Positions 13,209 through 22,054 of a stretch of 24,642 bases of DNA are shown here, piece after piece (position 1 is the stretch's first letter; each line of letters begins with the position of its first letter). The position numbers and the translations under genes were made by a program. A model generated the notes under the pieces. It was not told the DNA's origin. It made no database searches and worked only from the letters and a program-made list of their open reading frames with translations. Source of the stretch: an uncultured Candidatus Competibacteraceae bacterium (GTDB taxonomy: Bacteria; Pseudomonadota; Gammaproteobacteria; Competibacterales; Competibacteraceae); the NCBI GenBank assembly GCA_937960715.1, contig CALGOO010000168.1, positions 1 through 24,642 of the forward strand. The letters run 5' to 3'.

Positions 13209-16199
13209 TCACGATTTCGTCGCCAGTTGTCGCAACAGGAGTTGTAGATGCAAGGGAAATTCCTGGTCGATCGGTTTTTGATGAGCGTCAAAGAGTTTCA
13301 GCAACGCATCGGCCTTCGCCTTGTCACCCATGGCCAAGCCGGCGGCCAGGCCGGCGGTGAGTAGATAGGTCGCTTCCTGCGGTGAGAGCTTGTCCTTGGG
13401 CATGGTTTCGATCAGGCGCTGGGTGAGCGCCGCCATCGTCGGCGCGTCGCGTTGCCCTACCGCGCGGTGCAGGGCGAACCAGTCGCGCGTGGTTTCGGAC
13501 AGGGCGTTGTAGCCTGGCTGACTGGCCAGATAATCCCACAAGGGCGCTGTCCGGCTGGCGGGTAAATAGGGATTGATCAGTTCGGCCGTCTTCAACAGCA
13601 GGGCGCGCACTATGTCATCCACCGGTTGTTGCGGGGCACTGACCGCCAACTCCCGCATCAGCAGTTGCAAGTCGAATCCGGATTGGCCCAGTTGCGCTGG
13701 CGTCATCGGTTGCTGGGACAACAGGGTTTCGGCGATGCGCGCCGCGCGTTGCTGAAATTCCGACGCGTTGAAAAAAGGTGCCCTCGTGGCCGGCGTTTCA
13801 CCCACCCGGCGATGACCATCCAGCATTTCCAGCACCGGGATCGGCGCCAGGTGCGGTTCGTTCAATACCGTGGCGGTTTCCTGCAAGTAGCGACTGCGGG
13901 GGGCGTTGAGGCTGAGATAGGGGAAGAAGTCGGAATTGGCCGGTGCGTTGAAAGCCGCGAACAGCGGTTGCAGCAAGGCCTTGTCGCCGAGGCGGCGCAT
14001 CTGGATATCCTGGAGCGAGCGGATCCCCACCCGATTCAGTGCCTCTTGCAGTTTGGGTTCCGCCAGAATCCAGGGGTCAAGTGGGTCGAGAGGACCACCG
14101 TTGCTGGCGACGATCAAAATATCCAGACTGTCCGTATTGAACACCACGTAATCGCTAAAGTGCTGGTTTAGCGCCTTGAATACCGACAAAGCCAGCATCG
14201 GATTGGATTCGTACAACTGCAACCACTGCACCAGCAAGCCGCGTTCGTTCAGGTGATTCTTGATGTAGCGGTAGAACTCTTCGGAAAACAGGCTGGCGAC
14301 GCCGCTGACCCAGGGATTGGACGGTTCGGAGATGATCAGGTCGTAGCGGGCGTTGTGACTGGAAAAATAGGTTTTGGCGTCTTCGATATGGATGCGGCTG
14401 CGCGGGTCGGTGAAGGCCCGTTCCGCGAATCGGCCGAAACCCCGCGCGCCCTCCACCATCGCCGGCTCGATCTCCACGGTATCCACCCGCTCGATCCGAT
14501 CCGTACCCAGCAGATTATGGGTGGTCATGCCGGAGCCGAAACCGATATTGGCGACGGTCCTGACGTCGGGCCGCAGGGACAGTGGCAGTACGGCCGCCAT
14601 CACCATGGTGATTTCGTCGAGCGAGCTGACCGCCGTTCGGGTTTGGACGCTGGCGTCCGGTTTGCCGTTGGTGGCGATGATCATCTGACCATCCGGGAGC
14701 AGATAACGAGCAATGCTGGCGGTCTTGCCGTCGCGGTAGTACTGCATCTCGGTATTGGGTGGCAAGTGGGTACGACCATGACGGTACACGCCGCCCGCCA
14801 TGCGCAGAGGATCGAAACGCACCGCCACCAGGACTACCGCGAACGCCAGTGCCGCCACCCCCACGCTGGCCGGCAGTTCCCAGCGCCGGGATCGCGGTCG
14901 GACCAGCGCCAGCAGGGCGAGGCCCACGACCACATCCAGCAGCGCCCCCAGACTGACCAGCCCCTTGACGCCGATGGCGGGCATTACCACATGCACCGCC
15001 AGCAATACCCCCAGGATCGCGCCAACGGTGTTGGCGCTGTAAATCCGGCCAATGCTGCGCTCGCCCACGCCGCGTTGCAGCAGGGCGTAGGTGAACAGCG
15101 GCAGCGTCATTCCGGCCAGAAAGGTGGCCGGGATCATGATCGCCATCGCGATGGTTTGACTGGTGAGATTGAACAGCGTGTAACCGCCGTCGCTTTTGCT
15201 CAGGCTGCCGATCATGAAGCCCATGAAGTCGAAGCTGGCGTTGTACAGCGGCAGGGTGCCCACCGCGCACAGGCCCATGAGTATCTGCACGTAGCCGGCG
15301 TAGCGCAGCGGCGCGGCGATGCGATCCAGCCGGCGGCGAATCCACAGCCCACCCAGCGCCAACCCGAGAATGAAGGCGCTCAGCATCAGCTCGAATGCCT
15401 GGGTGGAACTGCCCAGTACCAGGCTGAGCATCCGAATCCAGCCGATTTCGTAGAAAAACGAGGCCAGGCTGGAGCTGAGCGCAAGGGTCAGCAGCGCCAC
15501 CGTCAACCATGCAGAGGATTGACCGGACTCGCTCGCGCTTTCCACCGGCGCGGGGACGCGACGCTCCTTGGCGATGCCCCACATCACGATGGCCAGCAAC
15601 ACGTTCAGGATGCCCGCCGTCATGATCGTGCCCGGCAGGCCCACCGCCGGAATCAGGACGAACACGCTGACCAGAACGCCCGCCGCCGCGCCGAGGCTGT
15701 TGGTGAAGTACAACATGCCCAGCGTCGCACCGGGGGTGTCGGGGTACAGGCGAATGATGCCGGCGCTCATCAGCGGGAAAGTCGCGCCCAGCAGCACGGA
15801 TTGCGGCAGGATCAACAGCGCGGCAAGGGTCCATTTCAGCGCGTTGATCGTGCCGGGATCGCTCAATGCTGGAATCCAGCTCAGGTACAGCGCGTCCAGC
15901 ACGGTGGTGAACAGCGGGTGAAAGGTCAGCCCCAATAGACCGATGAACCCCTCGGCGATGGCGTAACCCAGCAACAGATTGCTCCAACGCCGGGAATAGC
16001 GGCTGGTCAGCCACGCCCCCGCCGCCATGCCGCCCATGAAGATCGCCAGCACCAGGGTTTGCGCGTAGGCGGCGTGGCCCAGCATCAGCTTGAGGTAATG
16101 CGACCAGATCGATTCATAAATCAACCCGCTGAAGCCGGAAAGGACGAATAAACTATATAATGCGATGCGTAGCGCGGGTGGAGCGGGGCGCGAAGCCAT
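13209..16199 (-). CDS. Fused multi-spanning membrane domain / spermidine-synthase-like protein
   Basis: A 996-residue protein. Residues 1-460 contain about 12-14 membrane helices of the MFS-like type seen in 'fused MFS/spermidine synthase' proteins. Residues 485-720 form a Rossmann-type aminopropyltransferase/methyltransferase domain: VANIGFGSGMTTHNLL (nucleotide-binding loop), DTVEIEPAMVEGAR, IHIEDAKTYF, DLIISEPSNPWVSG, then LVQWLQLYE. In true spermidine synthases the catalytic loop reads like D-S-S/T-D-P; here it is EPSNPW, so the usual aminopropyl chemistry is doubtful. The last ~275 residues are helical with no domain I recognise. The ATG at 16199 has only a weak ribosome-binding site. 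It is divergent from the glycan cluster and convergent with the transporter. The substrate is unknown; the membrane half suggests a hydrophobic or exported acceptor. Confidence 0.85.
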   Translation of the reverse strand: MASRPAPPALRIALYSLFVLSGFSGLIYESIWSHYLKLMLGHAAYAQTLVLAIFMGGMAAGAWLTSRYSRRWSNLLLGYAIAEGFIGLLGLTFHPLFTTVLDALYLSWIPALSDPGTINALKWTLAALLILPQSVLLGATFPLMSAGIIRLYPDTPGATLGMLYFTNSLGAAAGVLVSVFVLIPAVGLPGTIMTAGILNVLLAIVMWGIAKERRVPAPVESASESGQSSAWLTVALLTLALSSSLASFFYEIGWIRMLSLVLGSSTQAFELMLSAFILGLALGGLWIRRRLDRIAAPLRYAGYVQILMGLCAVGTLPLYNASFDFMGFMIGSLSKSDGGYTLFNLTSQTIAMAIMIPATFLAGMTLPLFTYALLQRGVGERSIGRIYSANTVGAILGVLLAVHVVMPAIGVKGLVSLGALLDVVVGLALLALVRPRSRRWELPASVGVAALAFAVVLVAVRFDPLRMAGGVYRHGRTHLPPNTEMQYYRDGKTASIARYLLPDGQMIIATNGKPDASVQTRTAVSSLDEITMVMAAVLPLSLRPDVRTVANIGFGSGMTTHNLLGTDRIERVDTVEIEPAMVEGARGFGRFAERAFTDPRSRIHIEDAKTYFSSHNARYDLIISEPSNPWVSGVASLFSEEFYRYIKNHLNERGLLVQWLQLYESNPMLALSVFKALNQHFSDYVVFNTDSLDILIVASNGGPLDPLDPWILAEPKLQEALNRVGIRSLQDIQMRRLGDKALLQPLFAAFNAPANSDFFPYLSLNAPRSRYLQETATVLNEPHLAPIPVLEMLDGHRRVGETPATRAPFFNASEFQQRAARIAETLLSQQPMTPAQLGQSGFDLQLLMRELAVSAPQQPVDDIVRALLLKTAELINPYLPASRTAPLWDYLASQPGYNALSETTRDWFALHRAVGQRDAPTMAALTQRLIETMPKDKLSPQEATYLLTAGLAAGLAMGDKAKADALLKLFDAHQKPIDQEFPLHLQLLLRQLATKS

Positions 16200-16295
16200 G
16201 TTGAGTCAATCCAGGTTGGTGATGGCGCGGTTGGGTCGGAAATCGGAAAGCAATAATTCGGCCAAGGCGCCTGACTCCATCCCTGGCAAATATGG
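16200..16295. promoter_or_regulatory. Divergent intergenic region before the glycan cluster
   Basis: A 96-base gap between divergent genes that must carry the cluster's promoter if the six plus-strand genes form one operon. The best plus-strand candidate is AATAAT (16252-16257) with TTGGGT (16231-16236), spaced 15 bases, which is short. No operator-like dyad is obvious. Confidence 0.3.
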
Positions 16296-17195
16296 ATGGA
16301 TCAAAAAACGATGAACTCAGGCAATCCGTTGAGCATTATCCTGCCAGCCCGCAATGAGGCGATCAATTTACGCCCTCTGCTGGGCAAGTTGACGGAGCGG
16401 TTTCCCGAAGCGGAAATCGTCGTGGTGAACGATGGTTCCACCGACGAGACCGTCGAAATTTGCCGGTCGTTCGGGGTGCGGGTGGTGACCCATCCGTACA
16501 GCCTGGGCAACGGCGCGGCGGTCAAGGCCGGCGCGCGCGCCGCTCGTGGCGAGACACTGGTGTTCCTGGATGCGGACGGCCAGCACGATCCGGCCGATAT
16601 TCCCCGGTTGTTGGCGAAGCTGGAAGAGGGCCACGACATGGCGGTCGGGGCGCGGCACGATCATTCCCAGGCGTCATGGGGGCGGGGCGTGGCGAACCGG
16701 ATCTACAACCGGCTGGCCAGTTGGATGACCAATTACCAGGTACTGGATCTGACTTCGGGGTTCCGGGCGGTGCGGGCCGGGCGGTTCCGGGAGTTTTTGT
16801 ATTTACTGCCGAATGGTTTTTCCTATCCGACGACGATCACCATGGCGTTCTTCCGCAGTGGTTATCCCGTGGCTTACGTGCCGATCGTGGCGGGGCGGCG
16901 GGAAGGCAAGAGCCATATCCAGCCACTGCAAGATGGGGTGCGATTCCTGTTGATCATCTTCAAGATTGGAACCCTGTATTCGCCGCTCAAGCTGTTTTTT
17001 CCCGTCAGCCTGGGGTTCTTCCTGATAGGGCTGGTCTACTACGTCCATACCTACGTGGTCGAGCATCGGTTCACCAACATGGGAACCCTGTTGTTCAGCA
17101 TTGCCGTGGTGGTGTTTTTGATGGGGCTGGTGTCGGAACAGATCACCAGTCTGTTCTATCAGCAATCGGGAAGCACGACCGAACGGCAGCCATGA
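16296..17195 (+). CDS. GT2 glycosyltransferase, polyprenyl-phosphate type
   Basis: A 299-residue GT-A enzyme. Residues 11-21 (PLSIILPARNE) form the nucleotide-binding strand; VVNDGSTDET and the metal-binding FLDADGQHDP (90-99) follow; LTSGFRAVR matches the acceptor region of DPM1-like enzymes. Two C-terminal membrane helices (about 229-252 and 262-285) suggest a membrane-bound dolichol/undecaprenyl-phosphate sugar transferase. It would load a sugar onto a lipid carrier at the inner leaflet. The ATG at 16296 is used; ATG 16311 is an alternative and neither has a strong ribosome-binding site. First gene of a six-gene, closely spaced plus-strand set. The sugar donor cannot be assigned. Confidence 0.88.
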   Translation: MDQKTMNSGNPLSIILPARNEAINLRPLLGKLTERFPEAEIVVVNDGSTDETVEICRSFGVRVVTHPYSLGNGAAVKAGARAARGETLVFLDADGQHDPADIPRLLAKLEEGHDMAVGARHDHSQASWGRGVANRIYNRLASWMTNYQVLDLTSGFRAVRAGRFREFLYLLPNGFSYPTTITMAFFRSGYPVAYVPIVAGRREGKSHIQPLQDGVRFLLIIFKIGTLYSPLKLFFPVSLGFFLIGLVYYVHTYVVEHRFTNMGTLLFSIAVVVFLMGLVSEQITSLFYQQSGSTTERQP

Positions 17196-17229
17196 AAAAC
17201 CGCTCGGCCACGAAACGCGGTGAAATTGG

Positions 17230-18267
17230 ATGAAAGTCCTGTTCGACATCAATCACCCTGCGCATGTGCATTTTTTCCGGCATCCCATCGCCCTGTTGCG
17301 GGCGCGGGGCCACGATATCGTTGTCACCAGCCGCGCCAAGGAAATGGCGATGCCGTTGCTCGACGAACTGGGCATCGCCCATCGCCCGCTGAGCGCCATG
17401 AAGGGCAAGGGTCTGCTTGGCCTAGGTCGGGAACTGTTGCAGCGGGACGCCGCGCTCTACCGGGTCGTTCGCCGGGAGAAGCCCGCAGTCCTGGCGTCCA
17501 TCGGCGGAACTTTCATCGCCCATGTCGGCTGGCTCACCCGCACTCCGTCGCTGGTGTTCTACGATACCGAGAACGCCCGGCTGCAAAACGCCATCACCTA
17601 TCCGCTGGCCAGTCAGGTGATCGTGCCGCGCTGCTATCAAAGCTGGACGCCACGCCGCCGGACCCTGCGCTATGCCGGCTATCACGAGCTGTCCTATCTG
17701 CACCCCGCCCGCTTCACGCCCGACCGGGTGGTCGCCGAGCAAAATGGCTTCGACGCGGCGCGCGACAACTTCTTTATCCGCTGCGTGTCCTGGCAGGCCA
17801 GTCACGATCTCGGCGAGCGGGGCTGGAGCGAGTCCCTGCTGAGCGATCTGGTCGAGTGGCTGGCGGCGCGTGGCAAGGTGCATATCTCGTCCGAAGCGCC
17901 GTTGCCCGCCGCGCTTGCCGCCCATGCCTACCGGGGCAAGGTCAGCGCGGTGCATCACTTGATGGCGCATTGCCGGCTGTTCATCGGCGAGAGCGCCACC
18001 ATGGCCTCGGAGTGCGCGGTGTTGGGGGTGCCCGCGATCTACGCCGCCCATACCGGGCGCGGTTATACCGACGAGCAGGAACAACGCTACGGGCTGGTGA
18101 CCAATCTCCGGCAATTTGATCTGGATCGCCTGCGCCAAGCCATCGAAGCCCTGCTGGCCCGGCCAGCGGCGGATTATCAGGCGCGGCGGCAAGGCTTGCT
18201 GGTGGATACCATCGATGTCGCGGCTTTCGTCGCCGAGCGGATCGAACAGGCGGCGAGAACCCGCTGA
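17230..18267 (+). CDS. DUF354-family, GT-B-like protein
   Basis: A 345-residue protein beginning MKVLFDINHPAHVHFFRHPI, the characteristic N-terminal strand-loop of DUF354 proteins, which resemble GT-B glycosyltransferases and UDP-GlcNAc 2-epimerases. Later landmarks are SIGGTFIAHVGWLTRTPSLVFYDTENA, a central YAGYHELSYLHP, and a C-terminal half with HHLMAHCRLFIGESATMASECAVLGVPAIY. That last segment resembles the nucleotide-sugar-binding G-x-x-(S/T)-x-x-x-E-A pattern of GT-B folds. No signal or membrane segment; cytoplasmic. It lies 34 bases after the GT2 gene and shares a 1-base overlap (TGATG) with asnB. A sugar transfer or sugar-nucleotide function in the same glycan pathway is the likely role; the reaction is not known for the family. 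Confidence 0.8.
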   Translation: MKVLFDINHPAHVHFFRHPIALLRARGHDIVVTSRAKEMAMPLLDELGIAHRPLSAMKGKGLLGLGRELLQRDAALYRVVRREKPAVLASIGGTFIAHVGWLTRTPSLVFYDTENARLQNAITYPLASQVIVPRCYQSWTPRRRTLRYAGYHELSYLHPARFTPDRVVAEQNGFDAARDNFFIRCVSWQASHDLGERGWSESLLSDLVEWLAARGKVHISSEAPLPAALAAHAYRGKVSAVHHLMAHCRLFIGESATMASECAVLGVPAIYAAHTGRGYTDEQEQRYGLVTNLRQFDLDRLRQAIEALLARPAADYQARRQGLLVDTIDVAAFVAERIEQAARTR

Positions 18268-20093
18268 TGTGTGGCCTGAGCGGGTTCTTCTCGGCGACGC
18301 CGCTGGATCCGCTCGCGGAAACGGCGCGTCTCGACCGGATGCGCGCCGCGCTCGCCCACCGAGGGCCGGACGGTAGCGGCGTCGAAATCTTCGACCGGGC
18401 GGCGCTGGTCCATAATCGGCTGGCCATCATCGACCTGGCGGGCGGACACCAGCCCTTGTATGGCGCGGCCGGGACCTGCATCGTCTTCAACGGCGAGATT
18501 TATAACTACCGCGAATTGCGGGCGCGGCTGCCGGATTACCCGTTTCGCACCCGTTCCGACACCGAAGTGATCGTCGCTCTGTACGAGCGCGAAGGGCTGG
18601 CCGGTTTCCGCCATTTGCGCGGGATGTACGCCTTTGCGCTGTGGGATGGCCGGCGTGGCGTCCTGGTCCGTGATCCGGCGGGCATCAAGCCGCTGTTTTA
18701 CGCTGTCCAGGGTGATCGGCTGCTGTTCGCCTCCGAGGCCAAGGCTATCCTCGCGCATGGTGGCGGGCCAGTCCGCCTCGAACCGGCGGCGTTGCACCTG
18801 CTGCTCAATTTTCGCTATGTCGCCGGCGACGCCAGCCTGTTCACCGGCATCGCCCAGGCGCCGCCCGGCTCGGTGCTGGTCTGGACGCCGGAGCGGTTGG
18901 AGCATCTGACCCTGGCCGAGCCGGATGCGGCGCCGCCGGACGATATCGACGCGGCGTTGTCGGCGGCGGTGCAAAGCCATCTGGTGGCGGACGTGCCGCT
19001 GGGTTGCTACCTGTCGGGCGGCATCGACTCGGCGCTGGTCGCGCGCCATGCCTGTCGCCATGCCACCATCGAGGGGTTTACCCTGGAAGTGGGCGATGAC
19101 CCGCGCGAGGCCGATCACGCCGCCGAGACCGCGCGCTGGCTGGGCATTCCCGATCATCGCCAGGCTTTCGCCATCGCCGATCCGGTGGCGTTGCACCGCT
19201 CGCTGGTCTGGCATCTGGAGACGCCGAAGGTGAACGCGCTGCAGGGCGCGATGCTGGCGGAATTCACCGCTCGCCGGGTCAAGGTGGCGCTGTCGGGGTT
19301 GGGCGGCGATGAGTTGTTCTACGGCTACAACGCCCATCGCATTCTATGGCTGGCGCAGCAGGCCCGGCGATTGTTGCCGGGCGCCAGCAATCGCTGGTTA
19401 GCGGTGTTGCTCCGTCCCCTGGCCGGGAGCGCGGTCTGGAGCGAGCCCCGGCGAGCAGTGGAAATGCTGGCGGCGCTGCCGAATTGGGCGCGGGTATACG
19501 GCATCCTGCGCAATATCTGGGACAGCCCGGCGCTGCGGCGACTGATCTACGGCGAGCGGATGCTCGACGCGGCCTTGCCTGATGCCTTCTCTTGGCTGGA
19601 ACAGCGCTTTCCCGCCGAGCCGGACGCGGCGGCGGCGATGGCTCGCTTCGAGTTTGGCCACAAGCTGGTCAACGATTTGCTCTGGCAGGAAGATCGGGTC
19701 AGCATGCGAGTCGGGCTGGAAGTGCGGGTGCCGTTCCTGGACCAGGAACTGACGCGCTGCGTCCGGCGACTGTCGCGACGGGCGCTGATGCCCGGCGGAC
19801 GGAAGAAGTCTCGGTTGAAGGCTCATGCCCGCGCCGAACTGCCGGAATTTATCCTGCGTCGACCTAAGAGCGGTTTTCAGCTCGACATCACGGCCGCCGC
19901 CCACGGAGTGCTCGAACCGGTGTTCGACGAATATCTAAGCGAGGAACGGTTGCATCACCACCGGCTGTTCAATCCTGAGTTTGTGCGAACCGTGCGGGCG
20001 CAACCAGCGCGCAAGGGGTTGCGTTGGCACTATTTCCTGCTTTATCTGATGGCGCAATGTCACCTGTTGCGGGAAATCTTCGATGCCGATTGA
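18267..20093 (+). CDS. asnB: AsnB-type glutamine-dependent amidotransferase
   Basis: A 608-residue class II glutamine amidotransferase joined to an asparagine-synthetase domain. Cys2 (MCGLSGFF) is the glutaminase nucleophile after Met removal. HRGPDGSG, HNRLAIIDL and FNGEIYNYRELR complete that domain. The synthetase half has the pyrophosphate-binding loop SGGIDSALVA near residue 250, ALSGLGGDELFYGYN, and the C-terminal RVSMRVGLEVRVPFLDQEL and KSRLKAHARAELP. Such enzymes make asparagine, but copies inside glycan or natural-product clusters often amidate another carboxylate, for example a uronic acid. Its place between a DUF354 gene and an (alpha/alpha)6 protein favours a cluster-specific substrate (inference). 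It starts on the last base of the previous stop and overlaps the next gene by 11 bases, so translation is coupled. Confidence 0.9.
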   Translation: MCGLSGFFSATPLDPLAETARLDRMRAALAHRGPDGSGVEIFDRAALVHNRLAIIDLAGGHQPLYGAAGTCIVFNGEIYNYRELRARLPDYPFRTRSDTEVIVALYEREGLAGFRHLRGMYAFALWDGRRGVLVRDPAGIKPLFYAVQGDRLLFASEAKAILAHGGGPVRLEPAALHLLLNFRYVAGDASLFTGIAQAPPGSVLVWTPERLEHLTLAEPDAAPPDDIDAALSAAVQSHLVADVPLGCYLSGGIDSALVARHACRHATIEGFTLEVGDDPREADHAAETARWLGIPDHRQAFAIADPVALHRSLVWHLETPKVNALQGAMLAEFTARRVKVALSGLGGDELFYGYNAHRILWLAQQARRLLPGASNRWLAVLLRPLAGSAVWSEPRRAVEMLAALPNWARVYGILRNIWDSPALRRLIYGERMLDAALPDAFSWLEQRFPAEPDAAAAMARFEFGHKLVNDLLWQEDRVSMRVGLEVRVPFLDQELTRCVRRLSRRALMPGGRKKSRLKAHARAELPEFILRRPKSGFQLDITAAAHGVLEPVFDEYLSEERLHHHRLFNPEFVRTVRAQPARKGLRWHYFLLYLMAQCHLLREIFDAD

Positions 20094-21273
20094 CGCTGCC
20101 GCGATTCGCCGAGTCCTGGATCGGACCCTGACCTGGAGCCGGGAACAGGACTACCGGGAATACACCAAGCACGACGCGCTCAACAGTCCGTTACTATCCG
20201 CGCTGTTCGGCCATCATCGACTCACCCGGATTCTGGCGACTCAGGCCGTGATGCGCTTTCCATTCAACGTGCGGCCGCTGTTGGGCGTACCCAGGAGCGA
20301 GAATCCCAAGGGGCTGGCGTTGTGGGTGATGGCGCTGCTCGACGGCTATCAGACTTTCGGTGAGGAGCACTACCGAGCCGAGGCCGAGCGTCTGCTCGAA
20401 CGTCTGCTGAGTTTGCGTTCTTCGGGTAAGTGGCACGGCGATTGCTGGGGCTATCAATATCCGTGGCAGGATCTTGGCTTTTTCGCCCCGAAGGCGACGC
20501 CGAACGCGGTGGTCACCGCCTTTGTCTGCGAGGCTTTTCTCCATGCCTGCCGGGTGACTGGCGACGAGCGTTATCTGGAGCCGGCGCGTTCGGCGGCGGG
20601 ATTTTTTCTGAACGACTTGCGCGTGCTGTGGGATACGCCCGATGAATTGTGCCTGGGCTACATGCCGTTGCCGATGACCATGCGGGTCATGGATGTCAGC
20701 GTGCTGATCGCCGCCGTGCTGGCGGCGCTGGCGGCGCGTGAGGGTGATGGGTCGTTGCGGCGCACCGCCCTGCGCCTGGCCCGCTACGTGGCGCGGCGGC
20801 AGACCGCCGAGGGCGCCTGGTATTACACCGATCCGCCGGAGGACTCGCCGGTGAAGATCGACAACTATCATACGGGCTTCATTCTCGATGCCCTCGACCG
20901 GGTGATGACGACGCTGACCGTGGATGAATGGCGCGAGCAACACCGCCGGGGCGCGGCGTTCTATGCGCAACACCTGTTCAATGCCGATGGCTCACCGCGC
21001 TGGATGAGCGACCGCGATTATCCGCACGATATTCACGGCGCGGCGCAGGGTATTTTGACCTTCAGCCAGCCGGACCTTGGCCAGATTTATCCGGAGCTGG
21101 CTCCCCGCATCGTCGAGTGGGCGCTGACGCGGATGTACGACCCGGTAGGTCGGTTTTATTACCAGCAAACCCGGTTTTACACCAAGAAATTCACCTTTCT
21201 GCGCTGGTGCAACGCCTGGATGTGCCGCGCGCTGGCCTTTTACCTGCTGCACCGCCGCCATGAAAAAAATTGA
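20083..21273 (+). CDS. (alpha/alpha)6-toroid-like protein of polysaccharide clusters
   Basis: A 396-residue soluble protein with no signal peptide. It is built of helical-hairpin repeats rich in aromatic residues: WGYQYPWQDLGFFAPKATPN, YMPLPMTMRVMDVSVLIAAVLAAL, GAWYYTDPPEDSPVKIDNYHTGFILDAL, RWMSDRDYPHDIHGAAQGILTF, and FYYQQTRFYTKKFTFLRWCNAWM. This pattern fits the six-hairpin glycosidase-like fold, and similar proteins occur in exopolysaccharide loci (VpsJ-like). I recall some members being labelled delta-aminolevulinic acid dehydratase, which the sequence does not support. It overlaps asnB by 11 bases and the downstream methyltransferase by 14. It may be a cytoplasmic glycan-modifying or glycan-binding protein; no reaction can be stated. 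Confidence 0.65.
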   Translation: MPIDAAAIRRVLDRTLTWSREQDYREYTKHDALNSPLLSALFGHHRLTRILATQAVMRFPFNVRPLLGVPRSENPKGLALWVMALLDGYQTFGEEHYRAEAERLLERLLSLRSSGKWHGDCWGYQYPWQDLGFFAPKATPNAVVTAFVCEAFLHACRVTGDERYLEPARSAAGFFLNDLRVLWDTPDELCLGYMPLPMTMRVMDVSVLIAAVLAALAAREGDGSLRRTALRLARYVARRQTAEGAWYYTDPPEDSPVKIDNYHTGFILDALDRVMTTLTVDEWREQHRRGAAFYAQHLFNADGSPRWMSDRDYPHDIHGAAQGILTFSQPDLGQIYPELAPRIVEWALTRMYDPVGRFYYQQTRFYTKKFTFLRWCNAWMCRALAFYLLHRRHEKN

Positions 21274-22042
21274 ACCGGTCGCTCCCGAGATCAAAACCGG
21301 CCTGACCCGGCATATCCAGGATTTTTGGAGCCGGCGGGTCAACGCCGAGTACATCATGGGCAGGGCGGTCACCACCCATGCCCGGGGTGATGACGCTTAC
21401 TTCGACGATCTGGAAACCCAGCGTTATCGCTCGCATCGCCATCTGCCGCCGTGGATCGCCGCGATGACGCCGGGCAAGACCGTACTGGAAATCGGCAGCG
21501 GGGTTGGTCTGGACACCTTCACGATGGCCCGGCATGGTTTGCAAGTCACGGCGGTGGACTTGACCGAGGTGGCGGTGAAGACGGCACGCCAGCGCTTCGA
21601 GCGGCATCAAGTTCCAGCCGATTTTCTGGTGGCCGACGCCTGTCATTTACCGTTCCCGGATCATGCTTTCGATTATGTGTATTCGTTCGGGGTACTGCAT
21701 CACGTCGCCGATACCGAGGCCAGCATCCGGGAAGTGTGCCGCCTGCTCAAGCCCGGTGGCCAGGCCCGGATCATGCTTTATCACCGGCGTTCCCTGAATG
21801 AAGGGGTGCATCGCCTGCTTGGCGTGCCCTTCGAGGACAAGGACGAGCTTTGCCCGGTGGTGCGACGCTTCACGGTGGCCGAGGCGCGGGAACTGTTCCG
21901 TCAATTCAGCCATGTCGAGGTGGGGATTGAGTACCTCTATGGTGAAGGGTATGGCCGGTTGTTTCGCCTGACGCCGCGCTGGCTTTATGACTGGCTATCG
22001 CGACGCTGGGGCTGGCATTTGATGATTGCGGCAACCAAGTGA
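21260..22042 (+). CDS. Class I SAM-dependent methyltransferase
   Basis: A 260-residue methyltransferase. Motif I is VLEIGSGVGLDTFTMA (about residues 74-89), followed by VTAVDLTEVAV (acidic end of strand 2), VADACHLPFPDHAFDYVYSFGVLHHV (motifs II-III) and LKPGGQARIMLYH. This is the UbiE/Methyltransf_11 group. The C-terminal segment (YGEGYGRLFRLTPRWLYDWLSRRWGWHLM) is amphipathic and could touch the membrane. It overlaps the upstream gene by 14 bases and sits 12 bases before the radical SAM gene. The acceptor is unknown; methylation of a sugar or lipid-linked intermediate of the cluster is the contextual guess. Confidence 0.88.
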   Translation: MKKIEPVAPEIKTGLTRHIQDFWSRRVNAEYIMGRAVTTHARGDDAYFDDLETQRYRSHRHLPPWIAAMTPGKTVLEIGSGVGLDTFTMARHGLQVTAVDLTEVAVKTARQRFERHQVPADFLVADACHLPFPDHAFDYVYSFGVLHHVADTEASIREVCRLLKPGGQARIMLYHRRSLNEGVHRLLGVPFEDKDELCPVVRRFTVAEARELFRQFSHVEVGIEYLYGEGYGRLFRLTPRWLYDWLSRRWGWHLMIAATK

Positions 22043-22054
22043 GGATGGGCGGCG

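Noticed and set aside
14253..15938. 561-codon plus-strand open frame rich in Gln, His and Arg
   Set aside because: Antisense to the membrane/spermidine-synthase-like gene; low-complexity composition typical of a reverse-strand shadow.
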